34,012 bases of DNA from JBDTNQ01 sp039933635. GTDB lineage: Bacteria; Acidobacteriota; Vicinamibacteria; Vicinamibacterales; SCN-69-37. The position numbers were made by a program, and so were the translations under genes. Shown here piece after piece: positions 25,325 through 33,349 of the stretch. Under the pieces are notes generated by a model. The model saw nothing but the letters and a program-made list of their open reading frames with translations. It was not told the origin of the DNA and did no database searches. The number at the start of each line of letters is the position of its first letter. Position 1 is the stretch's first letter. The DNA is taken from NCBI GenBank assembly GCA_039933635.1, contig JBDTNQ010000037.1, positions 1-34,012 of the forward strand, in the 5' to 3' direction.

Positions 25325-26355
25325 ACGATCCGAGACACACGCCGCTCGACACGCTCCGTTTCGCACTGATCGGCCTTGCCACCATCGCGCTGCTGGTATC
25401 GCCGGCCCATCGCGCCGCCGCAGCTCCCCCCGGAGAGCACGCGAGGCCCGCCGTCAGCGAGGGCGACGACGACGGGCTCCGCCAGACGCTGACGGATCAC
25501 GAAACCAAGGTGCTGACACTCGGCGCCAACGGGTCGCTGGAAGTGAAGAACGTCTCCGGCGACGTCACGGTGACCGCTGGATCCGGCCGGGATGTGCGTG
25601 TCGAGATCACGCGGCGGGCGCGCGGAAGAACCGACGACGACGCGCGCCTGGGTCTCCAGCGCGTCACCGTGGCCGTCGATCAACAGGGAAATCGCGGCGT
25701 CGTGGCCACCCAGTACCCAAACGACGAGCGGCGCAACAGCTACTCGGTCGATGTCATCTTCAACATCACCGCTCCCACGGGCACGCGCGTCAGCGCAACC
25801 AGCGTCTCGGGTGACGTGAAGGTCGAGAACATCAAGGCCGACGTCTCCATGAACGTCGTGTCGGGCAACGTCACACTCGTCGGTGCGGGTAACGTGGTCG
25901 ACGCGCGGACGATTTCAGGAAACGTGACGGTCACTGACATGACCGGGGAGAGCCTCACACTCACGACGGTAAGCGGCGACGTGACCATCGATCGGGCCAC
26001 CGCGCGACGCATCGAGGCGGAGACCACGAGCGGTGACGTCAGGGCCAGCGCCGTGAATGCCGAGCGCGCCACGCTCCGGTCCCTGTCGGGAGATGTCGGC
26101 TATGCGGGAACGATCTCCAAAGCCGGACGGTATGAACTGCAGTCGCACTCAGGTGACGTCGCCTTCACCCCCGCGGGCGCCGTGGGGTATGACCTGCAGG
26201 CCACGACCTTCAGCGGTACGATCACGCCGCCTCGCGGCATGGCGACGGCGGTGATGAGCACGTCGCGCGCGCGTGCCTTCCACGGCACCGTCGGCTCCGG
26301 CGGCGCGAGCGTGACGATTACGACGTTCAGCGGGGACGTCCGGATCGGACGATAG
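25321..26355 (+). CDS. DUF4097-type beta-repeat secreted protein
   Basis: 344 residues; a signal-peptide-like hydrophobic stretch at about 12-38 (FALIGLATIALLVSPAHRAAAA) predicts export. From residue 75 onward the protein is built of about ten short repeats of the type xSGDVxV (VSGDVTV, VSGDVKV, VSGNVTL, ISGNVTV, VSGDVTI, TSGDVRA, LSGDVGY, HSGDVAF, FSGTITP, FSGDVRI), expected to form a right-handed beta solenoid. This is the DUF4097/adhesin-like fold, often encoded next to ECF or PspC/LiaX-type envelope-stress genes. It is the third gene of the sigma/anti-sigma operon (ATGA overlap) and may serve as sensor or effector. Its ligand is unknown. Confidence 0.88.
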   Translation: MNDPRHTPLDTLRFALIGLATIALLVSPAHRAAAAPPGEHARPAVSEGDDDGLRQTLTDHETKVLTLGANGSLEVKNVSGDVTVTAGSGRDVRVEITRRARGRTDDDARLGLQRVTVAVDQQGNRGVVATQYPNDERRNSYSVDVIFNITAPTGTRVSATSVSGDVKVENIKADVSMNVVSGNVTLVGAGNVVDARTISGNVTVTDMTGESLTLTTVSGDVTIDRATARRIEAETTSGDVRASAVNAERATLRSLSGDVGYAGTISKAGRYELQSHSGDVAFTPAGAVGYDLQATTFSGTITPPRGMATAVMSTSRARAFHGTVGSGGASVTITTFSGDVRIGR

Positions 26356-26364
26356 CGACTCTCG

Positions 26365-26790
26365 CTACTTGAGGGTCAGGTGTATGAGGTACTGGGTGCC
26401 GTCGTGGTTGACCCAGACGCGCAGGTAGTCCGCTCCCTTGAGCATCTGGACCAGGGGCTTCCCGGCGGCCGGCGGCGTGCGCTTGGCCACGAGCTTCGTG
26501 TCCGCCGGCGTCACGATGCTGGCCAATTCCTTGCCCTTGACCTGGCCGGCCTGGACGAATTCCACCCAATGGGTCGAGTCGGGGCCCTGCCCCACCACAG
26601 CACTCACCGGGTCCGCCGTCATGCGAAGGGTATAGGTGCCAGCCGGCAGGGGCTGACCATTGGCGACGACCGCGCGCGGGAGACGCACGCTCCCCAGCCC
26701 TGTCGACGTCGTTTGAGCAGTGGCGGGAGCGGCGAGGGCCAAGCCCATTACCAGTCCTGCGACGGCAAGCCGCGCTCGTGTCCAAGTCAT
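26365..26790 (-). CDS. Small secreted protein of unknown function
   Basis: 141 residues from ATG 26790, with GAGGTGA 5 bases upstream; GTG 26799 adds three residues but overlaps that ribosome site. The N-terminus MTWTRARLAVAGLVMGLALAAPATAQT is a signal peptide with likely cleavage after TAQ. The mature part holds LPAGTYTLRM, GKELASIVTPADTKL and YLRVWVNHDGTQYLIHLTLK, a beta-rich pattern. A LPAGTYTL motif of this kind is common in acidobacterial DUF2911-like exported proteins, but I do not claim that family. It is convergent with the sigma operon, 9 bases from its end. Confidence 0.75.
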   Translation of the reverse strand: MTWTRARLAVAGLVMGLALAAPATAQTTSTGLGSVRLPRAVVANGQPLPAGTYTLRMTADPVSAVVGQGPDSTHWVEFVQAGQVKGKELASIVTPADTKLVAKRTPPAAGKPLVQMLKGADYLRVWVNHDGTQYLIHLTLK

Positions 26791-26809
26791 GACAGTCACC
26801 TCGAAATGA

Positions 26810-26815
26810 ATTATC
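26810..26815 (-). promoter_or_regulatory. -10-like GATAAT before the small secreted gene (leadered)
   Basis: Minus strand GATAAT, 19 bases before ATG 26790, with GAGGTGA between. It serves as a contrast to the leaderless sites: the ribosome site is present when the hexamer is further away. Confidence 0.45.
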
Positions 26816-26959
26816 GCGCTATCCGCCCATCGGTAGCAGCGGCCTTTCTATTCAGATTCCGGGCCACGGCTTCCCCATTCCCGGTGGCCACTTCACGTGG
26901 CTCATCCACGGGAGAAGGCACTGAACGACCAGATGTTGCCTGGCAGAGTTGGCTGTACC

Positions 26960-26977
26960 CCGGACCTGAAGGTCCGG
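26960..26977. repeat. Perfect 7-base hairpin CCGGACC-TGAA-GGTCCGG
   Basis: Stem CCGGACC (26960-26966) and GGTCCGG (26971-26977), loop TGAA. It is the second hairpin after the rng stop on the minus strand and shares the GGTCCGG core with the neighbour at 26986-27011. Confidence 0.7.
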
Positions 26978-26985
26978 AGCTCCAC

Positions 26986-27011
26986 GGACGGTCCGGGGCG
27001 CCGGACCGTCC
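26986..27011. repeat. Perfect 11-base hairpin with GGTCCGG core, downstream of rng
   Basis: Arms GGACGGTCCGG (26986-26996) and CCGGACCGTCC (27001-27011) with a 4-base loop GGCG, 17 bases past the rng stop codon. No T-run follows on the minus strand, so it is not a classic intrinsic terminator; it could protect the mRNA 3' end or be a dispersed palindromic repeat. Confidence 0.75.
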
Positions 27012-27028
27012 AGGCTTCGCGGAACCGC

Positions 27029-28669
27029 TCAAATCGCCATGACGTCGAACTGCTCGTGGTGCAGCTGTTCATCCGGGCGCACCGTGACGGGGCGCCCGAC
27101 GGCCGATTCCAGCTCCCGGAACACGCTTCGGTTCTCGTCCTTCAGGGCGCGGGCGATCTCGGGGTTCACGCGGAGGACCAGACTGTAACCGTCGAGTTCG
27201 CTGCTCACCTTCTTCACTTCGGTCAGGATGTCGTAGCAAATCGTCGCGCTGGCCTTGATCGTCCCGGTGCCTGAGCAGTACGGACACGGTTCGGTAAGCT
27301 GGCGCTCGAGACTGCTCTTGACGCGCTTTCGGGTGATGATGATCAATCCGAAATCCGAAACCTGTACGGCTTTCGACGGCGCGCGGTCCTTCCGCAGCTC
27401 CTGCTCCACGACCTGAGCCACCTTCTGGCGGTTCTTCTTCTCCTCCATGTCGATGAAGTCGAGCACGATGATGCCGCCGAGATCGCGCAACCGCACCTGG
27501 CGGACGATTTCCTTGGCGGCCTCGAGGTTCGTCTTGACGATGGTGTCTTCCAGGCGGCCGGAGGACTTCTTGCCCACGTAGCGGCCGGTGTTCACGTCGA
27601 TCGCGACCAGGGCCTCGGTCTGATTGATGACGATGTAGCCGCCGGATTTCAGCCAGACCTTGCTGCGGAGCGCCTTGTCGATTTCGCTCTGCACGCCGTA
27701 CTCGTCGAAGATCGGGTAGTCCTTCGTGTAGTGCTTCACGCGGCTCACCATCGGCGGCATGATTCGCTGCACGAAGGCCACGACGCGCCGATATTCCGTG
27801 CCGTCGTCGATGCGAATCGCCTGGAACTGATCGGTGAGCAGGTCGCGGAGGAGTTTGGTGACGAGGCTTTCTTCGCGGAAGAGGACGGCGGGCGTTCGCT
27901 CGGACTCGCGCTTGCGCTGCACCTCGTTCCACACCTGATGGAAGTACGTCAGGTCCGCGATGATGTCTTCATCGGGGCGATTGGCCGCCGCCGTGCGGAT
28001 GATGACGCCGCCGGGCAGCCCCGACTGCTCGCGGAACTGCTGCACGATGGTACGCAGGCGCCGCCGCTCATCACGGGCCTCGATCTTCCGCGAGATCCCG
28101 ATGTGATCGACCGTTGGCATGTAGACGAGGAACCGGCCAGGCAAGCTCAGATGAGACGTGATGCGCGCGCCCTTCGTGCCGAGCGGCTCCTTCACGACCT
28201 GCACGACGACCTCCTGACCTTCTTTCAGCAGGTCTTCGATCCGGGCCGTTGGCGCCGTCCGCTCGCGTCCACGCCGGTCGTGGCGTGGCGCGCCTGATCG
28301 CGCCGCGTCGCCGTCGGCCGGAGCCGCGGCGGCCGCGACCTCGTCGGGCACCATCGCGGTGCCCTCGGCGGGTGTCTCCTCGACGGGCGCCGGTTCCGGA
28401 CGAACGGGCTCGTCCTCGTCGTCTTCAAGGGATTCTTCGGTCGGACTGATGACGTCCGTGACGTACAGGAACGCGTCGCGCTCGAGTCCGAGGTCAACGA
28501 AGGCGGACTGCATGCCCGGGAGGACCTTGGACACGCGGCCTTTGTAGACGTTCCCGACGACTCCGCGGGATTGCTCCCGCTCGATGAAGATCTCGACTAC
28601 CTGATCCTCCTCGAGGATGGCCACACGTGTTTCGTGGCTCGTCGAGGAGATGATCATCTCCTTCGTCAT
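27029..28669 (-). CDS. rng: Ribonuclease G (RNase E/G family)
   Basis: 546 residues; E. coli RNase G has 489. Single-strand-specific endonuclease for 16S rRNA 5' maturation and mRNA decay. The S1 RNA-binding domain begins at VVGNVYKGRVSKVLPGMQSAFVDLG (residues 37-61). Catalytic Asp-containing elements VAIDVNTGRY and GGIIVLDFIDM follow. CPYCSGTG at 462-469 is the zinc-link (Cys462, Cys465) that joins subunits. A Pro/Ala/Glu-rich insert, about residues 74-143, splits the S1 domain and explains the extra length. ATG 28669 has GGAG 8 bases upstream. In E. coli rng also lies downstream of mreBCD, so the neighbourhood is conserved. Confidence 0.95.
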   Translation of the reverse strand: MTKEMIISSTSHETRVAILEEDQVVEIFIEREQSRGVVGNVYKGRVSKVLPGMQSAFVDLGLERDAFLYVTDVISPTEESLEDDEDEPVRPEPAPVEETPAEGTAMVPDEVAAAAAPADGDAARSGAPRHDRRGRERTAPTARIEDLLKEGQEVVVQVVKEPLGTKGARITSHLSLPGRFLVYMPTVDHIGISRKIEARDERRRLRTIVQQFREQSGLPGGVIIRTAAANRPDEDIIADLTYFHQVWNEVQRKRESERTPAVLFREESLVTKLLRDLLTDQFQAIRIDDGTEYRRVVAFVQRIMPPMVSRVKHYTKDYPIFDEYGVQSEIDKALRSKVWLKSGGYIVINQTEALVAIDVNTGRYVGKKSSGRLEDTIVKTNLEAAKEIVRQVRLRDLGGIIVLDFIDMEEKKNRQKVAQVVEQELRKDRAPSKAVQVSDFGLIIITRKRVKSSLERQLTEPCPYCSGTGTIKASATICYDILTEVKKVSSELDGYSLVLRVNPEIARALKDENRSVFRELESAVGRPVTVRPDEQLHHEQFDVMAI

Positions 28670-28829
28670 TCCCGCAACTCCAATGGGTGACGCGGGAACC
28701 GATGCCCGCCGGGCGCAGACGGACCGACGCCATGGAAGCGCACGCCGCGAGCGTGCAGAGCACCATGAACTGCCAGACCGCCATGTGACCGCCGAACGCC
28801 ATCATCGGTATCCGTTGTCCCCGTAAACG

Positions 28830-28848
28830 TGGCGGCCGGACGCCGCCA
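28830..28848. repeat. 7-base hairpin immediately after rodA
   Basis: TGGCGGC (28830-28836) pairs with GCCGCCA (28842-28848), with a 5-base loop, directly abutting the rodA stop codon. Only TTT follows a few bases later on the minus strand. It is a weak terminator or attenuator at best, between the elongasome genes and rng. Confidence 0.4.
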
Positions 28849-29952
28849 TCAATTGGTGAAACGCCGCATCCTGACATTCAGGATGAGGCCGAACCCGGCG
28901 AGCGTCGCCACCAGCGACGACCCGCCATAACTCATGAGCGGCAGGGTCAGGCCCTTCACGGGGGCCAACCCGGCCGACATGGTGATGTTGTACAACACTT
29001 GAAAGCCAAATCCGGAGATGATGGCCACCACCAGATAGGCCCCAACCCGATCGCGCGCCAGTTTCGCGGCGTCCAGACTCCTCAAAATCACGAAGACGTA
29101 CAAACCCAGAGCCGCGAGCACGCCCAGAAACCCATGCTCCTCGGCAAAGACCGAGAAAACGAAGTCATTGTCGGCCACGGGCAGAAAGCCCTGGGACCCC
29201 TGTGTCCCCTGCCGGAAACCCTTGCCGTAGAACCCGCCCGATCCCACCGTGATCTTGGCCTGTATCTGCTGATATCCGGCGCCCCTGGGGTCGCTCTCAG
29301 GGTTGATGAAGGTAATCACCCGACCGCGCTGGTATTCCTTCAGGCCATATTTCCAGATGACCGGCGATGCCAGGAGCAGCACGACAGCCGCAATCCAGAC
29401 CCAGCGAAGCCGCAGGCCGGCGACGTAGGCGACGCCCAGAAACACCGGGAGCAGCGTGACGGCGGTCCCCAGGTCCGGCTGTCGAGCGATGAGGAGAAAC
29501 GGGACGGCCGCCAGGGCGCCGCCGACCGCCAGTTCCCGCATGGACTTGCCGCTGCGACGGGCGTCACCAAAGTACGCGGCCATGACGAGGGCCACGGTAA
29601 TGCGGGCGAACTCAGACGGCTGGAGCGAGAAGCCCGGCAGCGGAATCCAGCGCCGCGCGCCGCCGCGCACGACGCCGAAGAACATCACGTACAGCAGCAT
29701 CAGCACGAGCCCGCCGTAGAAGAAGAGCGAGCGCTGCGTGAGCGTCCGATAGTCGATCACCATGCACGCGACCATCGCCGCAAAGGCGACGGGCAGCGCG
29801 TAGACCTGGCTCCAGAAACGCGCGCCGGGCTGGTTCGCTCGGAAGTCCCAGCTCACGCTGTAGATGGTGGCGATCCCGATCAGGGTCAACGCCAGCAGAG
29901 CCGCGACGAGCGGCCAGTCGACGTGCGGCAGCAGCCGTCGTTCGACGATCAC
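28849..29952 (-). CDS. rodA: Rod-shape SEDS peptidoglycan glycosyltransferase RodA
   Basis: 367 residues from GTG 29952, which overlaps the mrdA stop (GTGA). Polymerises lipid II glycan strands during elongation, together with PBP2, in the inner membrane. About ten membrane spans. SEDS motifs are seen: LQPSEFARI (near 130-138), RQPDLGTA (near 170-177), NDFVFSVFAEEHGFLG (near 268-283) and LPLMSYGGSSL near the C-terminus. FtsW is excluded mainly by context (mreBCD and mrdA). A longer frame upstream (to 30414) lies inside mrdA and is not used. Confidence 0.95.
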   Translation of the reverse strand: MIVERRLLPHVDWPLVAALLALTLIGIATIYSVSWDFRANQPGARFWSQVYALPVAFAAMVACMVIDYRTLTQRSLFFYGGLVLMLLYVMFFGVVRGGARRWIPLPGFSLQPSEFARITVALVMAAYFGDARRSGKSMRELAVGGALAAVPFLLIARQPDLGTAVTLLPVFLGVAYVAGLRLRWVWIAAVVLLLASPVIWKYGLKEYQRGRVITFINPESDPRGAGYQQIQAKITVGSGGFYGKGFRQGTQGSQGFLPVADNDFVFSVFAEEHGFLGVLAALGLYVFVILRSLDAAKLARDRVGAYLVVAIISGFGFQVLYNITMSAGLAPVKGLTLPLMSYGGSSLVATLAGFGLILNVRMRRFTN

Positions 29953-31943
29953 TCGAGCCGGCCCCGCTCGACACCGCGCGTCGGCGTGACGACGGCGGCC
30001 GTGCGCGTGCTGGGTAGCGGCGCCGAAGGCGGCGCGGGCTTCGGCGTCGCCGGTGCGGCTGGCTCCGAGGAGATGGGCAGGGGGTTGATCGCGTAGGCCG
30101 GAATGTTCAACTCCGGCAGCGGCAGGCCGTCCTGTTTCGCAAAGAACGTCTCGAGCACGTGATGCGCGATTGGCGTGGCGGTCGTGCCGCCGTGCCCGCC
30201 GTGCTCGACGAAGACGACGCCCGCAATCTGCGGATGATCTCGAGGCGCGAAGAACACGAACCAGCCGTTGTCTCGGAGGTCCTTCTCGGTGCGCCCCTTC
30301 GCGGACGCCCGGCCCTCGTTCGAAATGACCTGGGCCGTCCCGGTCTTGCCGGACACGTCGCGGCCCTCGATCCGTGCCCCGCTGCCCGTGCCCGCCTCGT
30401 TGACGACCATCCACAGCCCGTCGCGAATCGCCTGAAGATGATCAGGCTTGATGAACAGGTTCGACTTGGGAGGCGGGGTACCGAACGGTTCCCATCCCTT
30501 CCCCTGATCGAGGCTCTTGATGACGTGGGGCGTGACCAGCGTCCCGCCATTGGCAATCGTCGAGATCATCGTCGCGAGTCCAATCGGCGTGACGCTGACC
30601 GCGCCCTGGCCGATCGACACCGAAATCGTCTCGCCGGGATACCACGGCTGCTTCCGCACGCGTTGCGACCACTCGGTCGACGCGACAAAACCGTCCTGCT
30701 CGCCGGGCAAATCGATGCCCGTCGTTCCCACGAGCCCCAGCTTCGCGGCGTAGTCGTGGATCGTGTCGATCTTCATCTTGGAGCCGACGGTGTAGAAGTA
30801 CACGTTGCACGACTTCTCGATGGCCTGCCGCAAATTGACGAGGCCGTGGCCGCGGCCGCCCGACAGACTGCACTTGAACGAACGGCCGCCGAACTCGAAG
30901 TGACCGGGGCAGTACACGGAGAAATCGGGGTTGATGACGCCGGTCTCGAGCGCGGCGACGGACATCGCGATCTTGAACGTCGATCCCGGCGAGTAGGTGC
31001 CCTGGATCAGCCGGTTCGTCATCGGTTTTTGAGGATCGGTCAGCAACCGGGTCCAGGTGGCGCCATCGAGGCCGTTGGCAAAGAGATTCGGATCGTAGGA
31101 CGGCAGGCTGGTCATGGCCAGCACTTCGCCGGTCGCCGGATCCATAAACGCCGCCGCGCCGGCATAGCCCTCCTTCCGGAACGCGTCCTCGAGCGCCTTC
31201 TGCAGATCGTAGTCGATGGTGAGCTGCATGCGCTGCCCATCGATCGGGTCCTCCTTGCGCACCTCCTCGATTTCGCGGCCGCGGCTGTTCACCGAGAACA
31301 GCCGGTTGCCGTCGACGCCCATGAGCCGTTCGTTGTAGACCTTCTCCAGGCCCGCCTGACCGATGACCGCGCCGGGCTGCAGATTCGACAGGGACGCCAG
31401 CTGCGCTTCGGTCACCTCGCCGACGTAGCCGAAGAGGTGCGCCGCCATGTTCGCCGGATAGGTCCGCGTCGGCACCTGCTGAACTTTGATCTCCGGCATC
31501 TCGAGGTGGCGCGCCGTCACCGCCGCGACCTGCGCGAACGTCGCGTGCTCGATCACCGTCAGCGGGCGGAAGATCGGTTCGAGCAGCCGCCGCTTCACGG
31601 CTTGCCTGATCTGCGGCTCTGGGACGCCGGTCACGAGCGCCAGACGACGAATGGTCGCGTCCAGGTTCTGGGCCTGCTCCCGAACGATGGCGATGGTAAA
31701 CGAGTACTGATTCTCGACCAGCACGCGCCCCGTGCGATCGAAGAGCACGCCACGCGGCGCGCGCAAGGGAATGGCGCGCGTGAAGTTGTTCGCTGCCAGT
31801 TCCTCGTACTTGTTGTGCTGGACGACCTGCAGCGACCAGAAGGCCACGGCAAGCAGAACGAAGCAGGCGAGAATGGCGATGCGGAGGCTGAGCAGCCGCC
31901 CTTCGCTCGTCTTCCGTTCTTCGAATGCGCCGGAACTCAACAT
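29949..31943 (-). CDS. mrdA: Penicillin-binding protein 2, elongation transpeptidase
   Basis: 664 residues. Cross-links peptidoglycan in the elongasome, partnered with RodA. One membrane anchor at about residues 20-40 (LRIAILACFVLLAVAFWSLQ) and RGVLFDRTGRVLVEN of the pedestal domain. The transpeptidase motifs are STFK with Ser321 and Lys324, SCN, and KTGTAQ. The C-terminal tail from about residue 622 (ISSEPAAPATPKPAPP onward) is Pro/Ala-rich and low-complexity, extra to the usual PBP2. ATG 31943 is 12 bases after mreD's stop. Beta-lactams such as mecillinam target this class in E. coli. Confidence 0.96.
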   Translation of the reverse strand: MLSSGAFEERKTSEGRLLSLRIAILACFVLLAVAFWSLQVVQHNKYEELAANNFTRAIPLRAPRGVLFDRTGRVLVENQYSFTIAIVREQAQNLDATIRRLALVTGVPEPQIRQAVKRRLLEPIFRPLTVIEHATFAQVAAVTARHLEMPEIKVQQVPTRTYPANMAAHLFGYVGEVTEAQLASLSNLQPGAVIGQAGLEKVYNERLMGVDGNRLFSVNSRGREIEEVRKEDPIDGQRMQLTIDYDLQKALEDAFRKEGYAGAAAFMDPATGEVLAMTSLPSYDPNLFANGLDGATWTRLLTDPQKPMTNRLIQGTYSPGSTFKIAMSVAALETGVINPDFSVYCPGHFEFGGRSFKCSLSGGRGHGLVNLRQAIEKSCNVYFYTVGSKMKIDTIHDYAAKLGLVGTTGIDLPGEQDGFVASTEWSQRVRKQPWYPGETISVSIGQGAVSVTPIGLATMISTIANGGTLVTPHVIKSLDQGKGWEPFGTPPPKSNLFIKPDHLQAIRDGLWMVVNEAGTGSGARIEGRDVSGKTGTAQVISNEGRASAKGRTEKDLRDNGWFVFFAPRDHPQIAGVVFVEHGGHGGTTATPIAHHVLETFFAKQDGLPLPELNIPAYAINPLPISSEPAAPATPKPAPPSAPLPSTRTAAVVTPTRGVERGRLE

Positions 31944-31955
31944 CCTGTCACTTCA

Positions 31956-32477
31956 CTACCACTGCCGCTTACTCAGGCTGGACCGCCGGCTGGAACGGCG
32001 CCGATCGACCATACCCGGCAGCGACGAGGTGGCCTGAAACGCGACGAACGCGCAAAGGGTGTTAATGCCCGCTTCGGCCAGCATAGCGCCCCAGGAGACG
32101 CCCGGCCAATGCTGATCGATCAGCCCCTGCAGGCCGAGCATCAGGAACCTGTGGAAGAACGTCGCCCCCAACACGATAATCGTCCGCGCCTGGGGCCTTG
32201 TGAGCACGAACTGGGTGCCGACAACCCCGGCCGCGAAGCCGACGATGGACTTGGCCAGGCCGCCAACCCCGACGATTTGACCGGCCAGGACGTCCTGGAG
32301 CAGGCCGCCCAGCGTGCCGGCCATCAGGCCGGAGACGGGCCCCCACTGGAGGGCCGCAAACACCACGCCCACGAGCACGAAATCAAAGACCCAGCGGCCG
32401 CCGACGGTGTATCGGGCGAGCGTGACCTGCAGGATGACCGAGATCACGACCGCCAGCAGAACGCCGGCCCCCTTCAC
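31956..32477 (-). CDS. mreD: Rod-shape-determining protein MreD
   Basis: 173 residues from GTG 32477, overlapping the mreC stop (GTGA). Small integral membrane protein of the elongasome, with about five spans: residues about 4-21, 30-50, 52-75, 80-100 and 103-125, then a segment near 135-150. Motifs like FDFVLVGVVFAALQWG and GLLQDVLAG match MreD (the LQD after a membrane segment is typical). The Arg/Ser-rich C-terminus (RRRSSRRSSLSK) is cytoplasmic. The call is supported strongly by position between mreC and mrdA. Confidence 0.92.
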   Translation of the reverse strand: MKGAGVLLAVVISVILQVTLARYTVGGRWVFDFVLVGVVFAALQWGPVSGLMAGTLGGLLQDVLAGQIVGVGGLAKSIVGFAAGVVGTQFVLTRPQARTIIVLGATFFHRFLMLGLQGLIDQHWPGVSWGAMLAEAGINTLCAFVAFQATSSLPGMVDRRRSSRRSSLSKRQW

Positions 32478-33307
32478 GGTTTAACTCCGGGACCCGGGCC
32501 GGCCAGGTGCTTGGTGGCGACAAGGACAATATCGACGTGGGAAAAGTCCACGGCAGGGCGGATGACGATTTCGCGGTCGGGCCCTGCGCGGTTGACGCGT
32601 TCGACAGTGCCGACCAGAAACCCTTGCGGGAAGATGCCGTCTTGCCCCGATGTCGTCACCCGCTCACCCGCCCGGATATCGGCAAGCACGGGCACGAACT
32701 CGGCTCGGAGCAACCGATCGGGGGCCCCACCGGTGGCCATGCCCCCGGCATTCGAGCGCTCGAAGACCACCGCGGTGGCCGCCGTGCGGCCGACCATGAG
32801 CTGTACGGTGGCCGCATTCGGGGCCACCGGTGTGATGACCCGGCCGACAACGCCGCGCGAGCCAATGACCGCCATGTCTTCGGCGATGCCGTCCGACGAT
32901 CCCCGGTTGATCGTGACCGTCAGCGTGCCCGGCGAGGGATTGCCCGCGATGACCTCCGCGACGACCATCGGCTCGGCGAGGGTTTGCTTCAGACCCAGGG
33001 CGTCTTCAAGGGAACGGGTACGCCCCACCAACGCCTGCTGCTGCTGGAGCGCGCCTTCCAGGTCGAGCACGCGCTGCTTCAGCGCCGCGTTCTCGCGGGC
33101 GGCCCCGCGCAACGCAAAGTAGTTGGTCCAGCCGCCGGTGATGGCATCGCCCGCGCCGGTCGTGAGCCGCTGGACACCGGCGAACGCGCCGAACGCCACG
33201 GTCTCGATCACCGGAAGTCCGGTTTTCGACTGTACTTGGGCGGAAATGAGCAGAACATGCGCAAGGCACACCGCGACGAACAGGGTGAGGGTCCTGCGGC
33301 GAATCAT
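32474..33307 (-). CDS. mreC: Rod-shape-determining protein MreC
   Basis: 277 residues. Membrane-anchored periplasmic scaffold that links MreB to PBP2. One membrane span at about 7-24 (LTLFVAVCLAHVLLISAQ), then a coiled-coil at about 66-115 (RGAARENAALKQRVLDLEGALQQQQ), then the two beta-barrel domains: VTINRGSSDGI, GVVGRV and TSGQDGIFPQGFLVGTV are typical MreC sequences. ATG 33307 lies 42 bases after mreB's stop. No strong ribosome site is seen. Confidence 0.95.
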   Translation of the reverse strand: MIRRRTLTLFVAVCLAHVLLISAQVQSKTGLPVIETVAFGAFAGVQRLTTGAGDAITGGWTNYFALRGAARENAALKQRVLDLEGALQQQQALVGRTRSLEDALGLKQTLAEPMVVAEVIAGNPSPGTLTVTINRGSSDGIAEDMAVIGSRGVVGRVITPVAPNAATVQLMVGRTAATAVVFERSNAGGMATGGAPDRLLRAEFVPVLADIRAGERVTTSGQDGIFPQGFLVGTVERVNRAGPDREIVIRPAVDFSHVDIVLVATKHLAGPGPGVKP

Positions 33308-33349
33308 GCGTGTCGGGTACGGCTGCGACCCGGCTGGCTCATGGCCGTA

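Noticed and set aside
26986..27011. Intrinsic terminator for rng
   Set aside because: The stem is excellent but there is no T-run after it on the minus strand, so it is listed as a repeat/hairpin instead.
28494..28877. A small open frame in the rodA-rng gap with a hydrophobic stretch (MAVWQFMVLCTLAACASMAS)
   Set aside because: It looks lipoprotein-like but has no stop before running far into rng in another frame and has no ribosome site; I cannot support it as a gene.
30159..33122. A 987-residue open frame on the plus strand
   Set aside because: It is the antisense shadow of mrdA, mreD and mreC. Its translation is rich in Arg/His/Asp with no motif, while the minus strand gives well-known proteins.
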